From an uncultured bacterium (lineage in GTDB: Bacteria > Actinomycetota > Coriobacteriia > Coriobacteriales > Eggerthellaceae), in the NCBI GenBank assembly GCA_947649215.1, contig CANSQW010000096.1, positions 1-5,660 of the forward strand: a DNA stretch of 5,660 nt. Reading direction: 5' to 3'. A program made the translations under genes and the position numbers. Below the pieces are notes generated by a model. It saw only the letters and a program-made list of their open reading frames with translations, had not been told where the DNA came from and did no database searches. The first letter of the stretch is position 1; every line of letters begins with the position of its first letter. Positions 1 to 5,660 of this stretch are shown here, in pieces.

Positions 1-281
1 GCTGCAACATGTTCCCGGCCCAGGTGGAGGAGGTCATCAAGGCCACCGACGGCACGAGCTCGGAGTACCAGGTGATGATCGAGGCCATCAACGGCCGCGA
101 CGTGCTCACCGTGCTGTTCGAGACGCCGCTCGAAGGCGAGGCGCTTGCCCGCTGCGAGGAGGAGCTCGCGCTCATCTTCAAGGCCAAGCTCGGCTGCACG
201 CCCGAGGCGCGCGGCGTGCCGATCGGCGAGCTGCCGCGCTCCGAGAAGAAGACGAAGCGCATCTTCGACAGTCGCTACTAG
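1..281 (+). CDS. Phenylacetate-CoA ligase family protein, C-terminal end (partial)
   Basis: Only the last 92 or so codons are present; the gene enters from the left edge in the frame starting at base 3 and ends with TAG at 279-281. The fragment opens with CNMFPAQVEEVI, matching the GVNVFPxQ-type hinge after which the mobile C-terminal domain of PaaK-like adenylate-forming ligases begins. It closes with PRSEKKTKRIFD, aligning with the family's RSEGKAxRVxD motif; the Lys coded at 249-251 would be the catalytic lysine of the adenylation step. Family members make aryl-acetyl-CoA from an aryl-acetate, ATP and CoA in the cytoplasm (EC 6.2.1.30 for phenylacetate itself). In anaerobes, paralogues also accompany indolepyruvate oxidoreductases, so the substrate cannot be fixed from this end. 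The next gene starts 28 bases downstream with no visible terminator, so cotranscription is possible though the functions look unrelated. Family call firm, substrate uncertain. Confidence 0.85.
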   Translation, partial: CNMFPAQVEEVIKATDGTSSEYQVMIEAINGRDVLTVLFETPLEGEALARCEEELALIFKAKLGCTPEARGVPIGELPRSEKKTKRIFDSRY

Positions 282-295
282 GCGCCCCGCACGAA

Positions 296-304
296 AGAAG
301 AGGT
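296..304 (+). promoter_or_regulatory. Ribosome binding site fixing a GTG start at 310
   Basis: The purine-rich AGAAGAGGT (296-304) lies five bases before GTG 310. It decides the start of the response regulator. The frame is open well upstream, but that stretch overlaps the ligase tail and would encode an Arg/Ser-rich sequence typical of out-of-frame high-GC DNA. From GTG 310 the receiver domain begins within about ten residues, as expected. Confidence 0.7.
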
Positions 305-309
305 GTTTT

Positions 310-2400
310 GTGGAGGCCCCCGCATTTAAGAAGAAGCAGACCATTCTCATCGTCGACGACTCTGCCATGAACCGAGCGCTCCTGGCGGACATGATCGGGG
401 ATGAGTACGAGATCCTGGAAGCCGAGAACGGCCTTCGGGCCATCGGTCAGATGCAGGCCCTCGGCACGGGCATCTCGCTCGTGCTGCTCGACATCGTCAT
501 GCCCGAGATGGACGGCTTCGACGTTCTGGCCGTCATGAACCGCCACGGCTGGATCAAGGACATTCCCGTCATCATGGTGTCGTCGGAAAGCGCCTCCACC
601 TACATCGAGCGCGCCTACGAGCTGGGCGTCACCGATTTCATCAGCCGCCCCTTCGACGCCAACATCGTGCGTCGCCGCGTGCTCAACACCACCATGCTCT
701 ACGCCAAGCAGAAGGCGCTCATCGGCATGGTGGCCGACCAGATCTACGAGCGCGAGAAAGGCAACAGCCTCATGGTGGCCATCCTGAGCCACATCGTCGA
801 GTTCCGCAACGGCGAGAGCGGCCTGCACGTGCTCCACGTGAGCGCCATGACCGAGCTTCTGCTCAACCACATCATCCAGAAGACGGATCGCTACCAGATA
901 GCCCCGTCGGACATCTCGCTCATCTCCATGGCCTCCAGCCTGCACGACATCGGCAAGATCTCCATCCCCGACGAGGTGCTCAACAAGCCCGGGCGCCTCA
1001 CGGACGAGGAGTTCGAGATGATGAAGCAGCACACGGTCATCGGATCGAACATGCTCGAGGACCTGCCCACCCACGGCGACGAGCCGCTTGTGCGCATGGC
1101 CTACCAGATCACCCGCTGGCACCACGAGCGCTACGACGGCCGCGGCTACCCCGACGGCCTGGTGGGGGACGACATCCCCATCGCCGCCCAGGTGGTGGCC
1201 CTGGCCGACGTGTACGACGCCCTCACGTCCAAGCGCGTGTACAAGGACGCCTACTCGCACGAGACGGCCATCCAGATGATCATGGACGGCGAGTGCGGCG
1301 CCTTCAACCCCTTCCTGCTGGAATGCCTGGCCGAGGTGGCCGATGACGTGCAGGAGGAGCTGAAGGTGGCGTCGTTCTCCGACCACACCGACCGCGAGAT
1401 CGGCAAGATCGTCGACAAGGTGGTGCGTCCGGACTCGGCCTCCAGCCGCACGCTGGAGCTGCTGGACTACGAGCGCATGAAGTACCGCTTCTTCGCGTCC
1501 ATGTCCAACGAGATCCAGTACGAGTTCACGCTCGACCCGCCCATGCTGACGGTGTCGGATTGGGGAAAGTCCCAGCTCGACCTGGACGAGATCATCCTCG
1601 ATCCGCTCAACGACGAGCGCCTGCGCGCTGCCTTCGGCGGCGAGATCCTCGACGCGACGGCCGAGGCGCTTCACGCCACCACGCCGGACAACCCGGTGAT
1701 CGAGCACGACCTGCAGGTGATGGTCAACGGCGAGCTGCGCTGGTTCCGCTCCACCTCGCGTGCCATCTGGAGCGATGACGAGGATCCGGTCTACCACGGC
1801 TCCATCGGCAAGCTCGTGGACATCACCGAAAGCCACGAGCGCCTGATCGACCTCCAGTACAAGGCCAGCCACGACGCGCTGACGGGCCTTCTGAACCACG
1901 CCTCGGCGCGCCAGGCCATCGTCGACCGCATGGAGATGAGCCCCAACGGCAACTTCGTGTTCATGATCATCGACCTGGACTTCTTCAAGGAGGCCAACGA
2001 CACCCGCGGCCACCAGTTCGGCGACGAGGTGCTGCGCCATTTCGCCCGCCGGCTCATGGCCAGCGTGCGCGATCGTGACATCGTGGCCCGCGTAGGCGGC
2101 GACGAATTCCTCATCTGCCTGGTGGACTGCCACACCGAGCCTGAGCCCTTGGTGGAGCGCGTGTTCCGCTCGATCACCGGCGAGTACGAGGGCTTCGAGC
2201 TCTCGGCGAGCGTGGGCGTGGCGTGCACCGTCGGCGGCGAGTACGGCTACGAGGACCTGTTCCGCAACGCGGATGCGGCGCTCTACGACAAGAAGCGCAG
2301 CGGCCGCGGCGGCTACGTCTTCAGCGATATGAGCACCTGGGAAGACGGCAAATCGGTTCTGTCTGCCATCGACGGCAGCGAGCCTGACGAGAAGGAGTAG
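310..2400 (+). CDS. Response regulator with HD-GYP phosphodiesterase and GGDEF diguanylate cyclase domains (REC–HD-GYP–PAS–GGDEF)
   Basis: Cytoplasmic protein of 696 residues with no TM segment. REC (about 10-128) has acidic pair D16/D17, phosphoacceptor D61 in LLDIVMPEMDG and S91, but the conserved Lys is Arg (R113 in ISRPF). HD-GYP (about 150-345) keeps E169, H173, H212-D213 (HDIGK), H241, H271-H272, the RGYPDG motif and D300, the full metal-ligand set known for c-di-GMP phosphodiesterases of this family. A PAS-like domain (about 386-512) ends in LVDIT. GGDEF (about 522-675) has DALTGLLN, IDLDFFKEAND, intact GGDEF at 596-600 and an RxxD inhibitory site at 587-590. It should therefore both hydrolyse and make c-di-GMP, with phosphorylation and PAS input setting the balance (inference). 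The following Hpt gene is one codon away and a hybrid kinase follows, so they are the likely phosphodonors. One domain could be inactive in practice despite intact motifs. Confidence 0.93.
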   Translation: MEAPAFKKKQTILIVDDSAMNRALLADMIGDEYEILEAENGLRAIGQMQALGTGISLVLLDIVMPEMDGFDVLAVMNRHGWIKDIPVIMVSSESASTYIERAYELGVTDFISRPFDANIVRRRVLNTTMLYAKQKALIGMVADQIYEREKGNSLMVAILSHIVEFRNGESGLHVLHVSAMTELLLNHIIQKTDRYQIAPSDISLISMASSLHDIGKISIPDEVLNKPGRLTDEEFEMMKQHTVIGSNMLEDLPTHGDEPLVRMAYQITRWHHERYDGRGYPDGLVGDDIPIAAQVVALADVYDALTSKRVYKDAYSHETAIQMIMDGECGAFNPFLLECLAEVADDVQEELKVASFSDHTDREIGKIVDKVVRPDSASSRTLELLDYERMKYRFFASMSNEIQYEFTLDPPMLTVSDWGKSQLDLDEIILDPLNDERLRAAFGGEILDATAEALHATTPDNPVIEHDLQVMVNGELRWFRSTSRAIWSDDEDPVYHGSIGKLVDITESHERLIDLQYKASHDALTGLLNHASARQAIVDRMEMSPNGNFVFMIIDLDFFKEANDTRGHQFGDEVLRHFARRLMASVRDRDIVARVGGDEFLICLVDCHTEPEPLVERVFRSITGEYEGFELSASVGVACTVGGEYGYEDLFRNADAALYDKKRSGRGGYVFSDMSTWEDGKSVLSAIDGSEPDEKE
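2392..2397 (+). promoter_or_regulatory. Ribosome binding site of the Hpt gene
   Basis: AAGGAG at 2392-2397 lies inside the last codons of the response regulator, six bases before ATG 2404. Because the site sits within the upstream coding sequence and the gap is one codon, translation of the two proteins is probably coupled. Confidence 0.75.
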
Positions 2401-2403
2401 AAG

Positions 2404-2766
2404 ATGTCCCTGGAATCCTGCTATGCAGCCATGGGCGGCGACCTGGAGGGCGTGCGCGGCCGGCTCCTGACCGACGAGCGCATCCGCAAGTTCGCTGCCA
2501 TCTTCCTCGAGGACAAGAGCTTCGAGAACCTGGGCGCCTCCCTTGATGAGGGGAACCTGGCCGAGGCGTTCCGCGCCGCCCACACCATGAAGGGCATCAG
2601 CCGCGACCTGGGGTTCACGCCCCTGTTCGAGGCCTCGAGCGCGCTGTCCGACGCCCTGCGCCTCGATGACGCCGGCGTCCCGGCCGATATGGAGGCCGTG
2701 CCGGAGCTGCTCCGCGCTACCGAGGAGGCCTACCAGCGCACCGTCGCCGCCGTTTCCGCCCTCTAG
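2404..2766 (+). CDS. Free-standing histidine phosphotransfer (Hpt) protein
   Basis: A small cytoplasmic protein of 120 residues, the normal size of a single Hpt four-helix bundle. The phosphorylatable residue is His60 in AFRAAHTMKGISRDLGF, with the HxxKG signature and the following LGF and LSDALR segments where family members carry the helix after the active site. The N-terminal part (GGDLEGVRGRLL, then a helix ending FLED) matches stand-alone Hpt proteins of gut Firmicutes and Coriobacteriia. Hpt proteins shuttle phosphate between the receiver of a hybrid kinase and that of a response regulator and have no catalytic activity of their own. It begins one codon after the response-regulator stop and precedes the hybrid kinase, so it is the obvious link between them (inference). 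It could also serve other kinases of the cell. A further Hpt domain fused to the kinase beyond the right edge cannot be excluded. Confidence 0.92.
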   Translation: MSLESCYAAMGGDLEGVRGRLLTDERIRKFAAIFLEDKSFENLGASLDEGNLAEAFRAAHTMKGISRDLGFTPLFEASSALSDALRLDDAGVPADMEAVPELLRATEEAYQRTVAAVSAL

Positions 2767-2868
2767 CCTCGTTTCGCTGACGGCCTGCCGGGCGCCCTCG
2801 CGGTGCCTGCGGGTCGTCCTCCTGTGTCCTTGCTCCAGCCGCGCTCGCCCGCGAGAAAGGTCGACGTC
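2767..2868 (+). other. Spacer between the Hpt and kinase genes, open in frame
   Basis: These 102 bases hold no gene, no convincing -35/-10 pair and no hairpin followed by a T run. The frame shared by the Hpt and kinase genes stays open throughout: 34 sense codons lie between the Hpt TAG (2764-2766) and ATG 2869, including GTG codons at 2803 and 2824. A short CTCG/CGAG stem (2844-2847 with 2852-2855) just before the ribosome binding site is too weak to call. Confidence 0.6.
2853..2860 (+). promoter_or_regulatory. Ribosome binding site supporting the kinase start at ATG 2869
   Basis: GAGAAAGG at 2853-2860 lies eight bases before ATG 2869. No purine-rich site of similar quality precedes the alternative in-frame GTG codons at 2803 and 2824. 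ATG 2869 also gives a short N-terminus with Arg10 and Arg12 directly before the first membrane helix, so it is preferred. Confidence 0.6.
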
Positions 2869-5660
2869 ATGACGACCACCGCAACCAGCATCACCCGTAA
2901 CCGCATCATCGCCGCGCTCGTCGTTCTGGCCTTGATCATCGCCGCCTTCATCGCCTTCATGAACGCCAACCTCGACCGCATCGTCGAGCAGAACGGGCGC
3001 TACGTCGAGGGCTCCACCGAGCAGACGGCGCGCCGCCTCAACGAGCTGTTCGGCAACGCGCAGGACAACATCGACACGGTTTCGCGCATCTTCGAGCTGA
3101 CGCTGAAGTCGCCCACGGTGACGCAGGACGACCTGATCCAGCTGCCCACCGACACCTCCTTCGACTACCTGCTGTTCACCAACGAGCAGGGCAGCGTGTC
3201 CAACATCCAGGGCCAGGGAAGCGACATGGTGGACCGCGAGTACTACCAGCGCGGCATGCAGGGCGAGTCCGGCGTGTGCGCGGTGTACGGCGCCAACATC
3301 GGCGAGGGCAACGCGCTCGTGTTCTACGCGCCTTTGCGCTACCACGGCGAGATCATCGGCGTCATGTCGGGCGTCTACACCGAGTCCACTGTATCCGACC
3401 TGCTCACCACCTACTTCTTTGGCGAGCAGACGTCCAGCTACCTCTGCGACGGCGAGGGCAACATCCTTGCGCGCTCGAGCAACTTCGCGGTGAAGGTGGA
3501 CACCGCCTTTGACCTCTACATCGGCGAGCACAACGAGGTGAGCTACCAGGACATGAAGGACGCCTTCGCTGACAGGCGGCCCGTCGGCTTCACCTACGAG
3601 TCGTCCTCGGGCCTGGGCGCCGCCTATGCCGCGCCGCTTGACGTGGCCGACCTCATGCTGCTGCGCGCCTTCCCCGAGTCCATAACCAGCGCCATGGTGA
3701 ACCGCGCCAACACTGCCGGCGTGAACCTCATCATCGGCATTGTGGTGGCCTTCGTGGTGTTCATCACCATCCTGCTTATCCAGGCGCGCCAGCAGAAGCA
3801 GCAGCTCCTGCTGGAGAACAAGGAGGCCACGCGCATTATCGACACCTCCGTCAACCTGTTCAAGCGCTTCGTCATCATCGATCTGACGAGCCACACCTAC
3901 GAGTACCTGAAGGGCGACGACATCGGCGGCGAGCTGCCCCATCGCGGCTCGCTCGAGAAGTTCCGGGACTACTGGAACGCGCGCGTGCTCGACGGCGAGG
4001 ACGCCGAGACGCTTGCCAAGGCCATCGGCCCGGACTCCATCCGCAAGGAGCTGACCGCGGACGTGCCGTTCCTCCAGCACGAGTACCGCATCAACCAGGA
4101 CGGCGGCGTGGTGTGGATCCAGGCGTCCACCCTGTGCCTGCGCCGCGATGAGGACGGCGTGCCCACGGGCGTGCTGTACACCGTGCAGGACATCACCGAC
4201 GTGAAGAGCCGCGAGCAGGCCAGCCGAGAGGCCCTGGAGGAAGCCTACCGCGCCGCTGATCAGGCGTCCAAGGCCAAGAGCGACTTCCTCAACAGCATGT
4301 CCCACGACATCCGCACCCCCATGAACTCCATCATGGGCCTGACGGCCATCGCCGCCATGCACATCGAGGACATGGATCGGGTGAAGGACTGCCTCGGCAA
4401 GATCACCGTGGCCAGCCGCCATCTGCTGGGCCTCATCAACGAGGTACTCGACATGGCCAAGATCGAGAGCGGCAAGATCGCCCTCAACGAGGAGGACTTC
4501 GATCTGCCCGAGGCCGTCGAGAACCTGCTGACCATCGTGAATCCCCAGATCGAGGACAAGCAGCAGCATCTCAAGGTCGACATCGCCGATATCACCCACG
4601 AGCACGTGGTGGGCGACTCGATGCGCCTGCAGCAGGTGTTCGTCAACATCATGGGCAACTCCATCAAGTTCACGCCTGAAGGCGGCACCATCGGCCTGCA
4701 CATCGCCGAGAAGCCCTCGCGCATCCAGGGCTGCGGCTGCTACGAGTTCACGTTCACCGACACCGGCTGCGGCATGGACGAGGAGTTTGTGAAGCGCATC
4801 TTCGAGCCGTTCAGCCGCGCCCGCGACAACCGCGTGACCAACACCGAGGGCACCGGCCTGGGCATGTCCATCGTGAAGAGCATCGTCAGCATGATGAACG
4901 GCACCATCGAGGTGGAGAGCACCCTGGGCGAGGGCACCACCTTCGTCGTGACCATCTACCTGAAGCTGCGCACGGCCGAGAGCCAGGACCTCACGCATCT
5001 GGCCGGCCTGAACGTGCTGGTGGCCGACAACGACGAGAATGCCTGCCAGAGCGCCTGCAACGTGCTCGAGCAGATCGGGATGGCGCCCGAGTTCGTGACG
5101 AGCGGGCAGGACGCGGTCGACCGCGTGGCCGAGGCCGTTGCGGAAGGACGCGCCTATGCGGCCGTCATCCTCGACTGGAAGATGCCCGGCATGAGCGGCG
5201 TGGAGACGGCCAAGCGCATTCGCGAGGTGGCCTCTGACGACCTGCCCATCATCATCCTGTCGGCCTACGACTGGTCGGCCATCGAGCAGGAGGCGCGCCG
5301 CACCGGCGTGGACGCCTTCATATCCAAGCCGCTGTTCCGCTCGCGCCTCGTCCATGTGATGCAGGACCTGCTGTCCGATGGCGATGGGGAGGTCGTCGAC
5401 GAGATGGCCCTGCTCAAGTCCTGCAACTGCGAGGGCCGGCGCATCCTGCTGACCGAGGACAACAGCCTGGCCGCAGCCATCGCCGAGGACATCCTCGCCA
5501 TGACCGGCGTCATGGTGGAGCGCGCCGAGAACGGTCGCCAGGCGGTGAAGATGGCCACCGAGCATCCGGCCGGCTACTACGATCTGGTGCTCATGGACAT
5601 CCAGATGCCCATCATGAACGGCTACGAGGCCACCGAGGCCATCCGCGCCGCGGCCGAGGA
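2869..5660 (+). CDS. Membrane-bound hybrid histidine kinase (dCache-like sensor, PAS, HisKA, HATPase, REC, REC), 3' end missing
   Basis: The first 930 residues are present and the frame is still open at the edge. A short basic N-terminus leads to TM1 (about 13-31), an extracytoplasmic region of about 250 residues, and TM2 (about 284-304). The loop looks like a double-Cache sensor: DREYYQRGMQG at 122-132, APLRYHGEIIGVMSG, then a second lobe with YLCDGEGNILARS. A Gln-rich linker precedes a PAS-like domain (about 320-444, ending DITD). HisKA carries His479 in MSHDIRTPMN. The HATPase has N597 (N box), DTGCG from D631, FEPF, and GTGLGM from G661. REC1 has D769 and K820 but an acidic pair D720/N721. 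REC2 has E863/D864 and D910 in LMDIQMP and is cut off. It should autophosphorylate on an external cue and pass phosphate to its own receivers, then to the Hpt protein encoded upstream (inference). The ligand is unknown. More domains may follow. Confidence 0.93.
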   Translation, partial: MTTTATSITRNRIIAALVVLALIIAAFIAFMNANLDRIVEQNGRYVEGSTEQTARRLNELFGNAQDNIDTVSRIFELTLKSPTVTQDDLIQLPTDTSFDYLLFTNEQGSVSNIQGQGSDMVDREYYQRGMQGESGVCAVYGANIGEGNALVFYAPLRYHGEIIGVMSGVYTESTVSDLLTTYFFGEQTSSYLCDGEGNILARSSNFAVKVDTAFDLYIGEHNEVSYQDMKDAFADRRPVGFTYESSSGLGAAYAAPLDVADLMLLRAFPESITSAMVNRANTAGVNLIIGIVVAFVVFITILLIQARQQKQQLLLENKEATRIIDTSVNLFKRFVIIDLTSHTYEYLKGDDIGGELPHRGSLEKFRDYWNARVLDGEDAETLAKAIGPDSIRKELTADVPFLQHEYRINQDGGVVWIQASTLCLRRDEDGVPTGVLYTVQDITDVKSREQASREALEEAYRAADQASKAKSDFLNSMSHDIRTPMNSIMGLTAIAAMHIEDMDRVKDCLGKITVASRHLLGLINEVLDMAKIESGKIALNEEDFDLPEAVENLLTIVNPQIEDKQQHLKVDIADITHEHVVGDSMRLQQVFVNIMGNSIKFTPEGGTIGLHIAEKPSRIQGCGCYEFTFTDTGCGMDEEFVKRIFEPFSRARDNRVTNTEGTGLGMSIVKSIVSMMNGTIEVESTLGEGTTFVVTIYLKLRTAESQDLTHLAGLNVLVADNDENACQSACNVLEQIGMAPEFVTSGQDAVDRVAEAVAEGRAYAAVILDWKMPGMSGVETAKRIREVASDDLPIIILSAYDWSAIEQEARRTGVDAFISKPLFRSRLVHVMQDLLSDGDGEVVDEMALLKSCNCEGRRILLTEDNSLAAAIAEDILAMTGVMVERAENGRQAVKMATEHPAGYYDLVLMDIQMPIMNGYEATEAIRAAAE

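Noticed and set aside
145..309. N-terminal extension of the response regulator to an upstream ATG
   Set aside because: It would overlap the ligase gene by 137 bases, encodes Arg/Ser-rich out-of-frame sequence, and has a far worse start context than GTG 310, which has a good ribosome binding site.
1791..2228. Minus-strand frames of 60-150 codons within the regulator and kinase genes
   Set aside because: All lie wholly inside strongly supported + strand coding sequence, have Met/Ser/Arg-rich compositions typical of antisense frames, and show no domain.
2844..2855. Possible hairpin (CTCG, loop CCCG, CGAG) ahead of the kinase ribosome binding site
   Set aside because: The stem is only four base pairs and has no T run, so it is neither a terminator nor a convincing translational control element.
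2803..2868. Alternative kinase starts at GTG 2803 or GTG 2824
   Set aside because: They add 15-22 residues rich in Pro and Arg without domain content and lack a good ribosome binding site; ATG 2869 has one eight bases upstream.
2865..2874. Ten-base palindrome CGTCATGACG over the kinase start codon
   Set aside because: Perfect palindromes of this length are expected several times by chance in a window this size, and no second copy was seen nearby, so I do not call an operator.
178..5565. A very long open frame on the minus strand (nearly 1,800 codons) antisense to the whole cluster
   Set aside because: It is in codon register with the three + strand genes, so its only possible stops are sense TTA, CTA and TCA codons, which this high-GC genome avoids. 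Its translation is a low-complexity mix rich in His, Val, Ala, Gly and Leu with no recognisable domain, while the + strand proteins carry full catalytic motifs.

Overview
The window is high-GC, gene-dense and coded entirely on the + strand. It contains the tail of one gene, two complete genes and a fourth gene that runs off the right edge. Avoidance of the codons TTA, CTA and TCA, the phenylacetate-CoA-ligase-type enzyme, and the style of the kinase (H-box with SHDIRTPMN) and of the Hpt protein all resemble gut Actinomycetota of the class Coriobacteriia (Eggerthella, Gordonibacter, Adlercreutzia and relatives). This placement is by recognition only, with moderate confidence.

Layout: (1) 1-281 is the C-terminal end of a PaaK-like phenylacetate-CoA ligase. 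(2) After 28 bases comes a 696-residue response regulator (310-2400, GTG start) with the order REC, HD-GYP, PAS-like, GGDEF. It carries both a c-di-GMP-degrading and a c-di-GMP-making domain, each with its catalytic motifs intact. (3) One codon later is a free-standing 120-residue histidine phosphotransfer (Hpt) protein (2404-2766). (4) After a 102-base spacer a membrane-bound hybrid histidine kinase starts at 2869: TM, dCache-like sensor, TM, PAS-like, HisKA, HATPase, REC1, REC2. It is still open at 5660. I see no RNA gene, mobile element, CRISPR array, convincing terminator or convincing promoter.

Reading them together (inference): genes 2-4 look like a complete multistep phosphorelay. An extracytoplasmic signal is sensed by the dCache-like domain. 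The kinase autophosphorylates on His479 and passes phosphate to Asp769 and/or Asp910 of its own receivers. The separate Hpt protein (His60) could then carry it to Asp61 of the response regulator, whose output is synthesis or breakdown of c-di-GMP. The most notable points are the opposing c-di-GMP domains in one relay-controlled polypeptide, the Lys-to-Arg change in its receiver, the Asp-to-Asn change in the kinase's REC1, and the fact that all three relay genes lie in one reading frame separated only by TAG stops. The component families are known. I found no evidence of a wholly new class of system.
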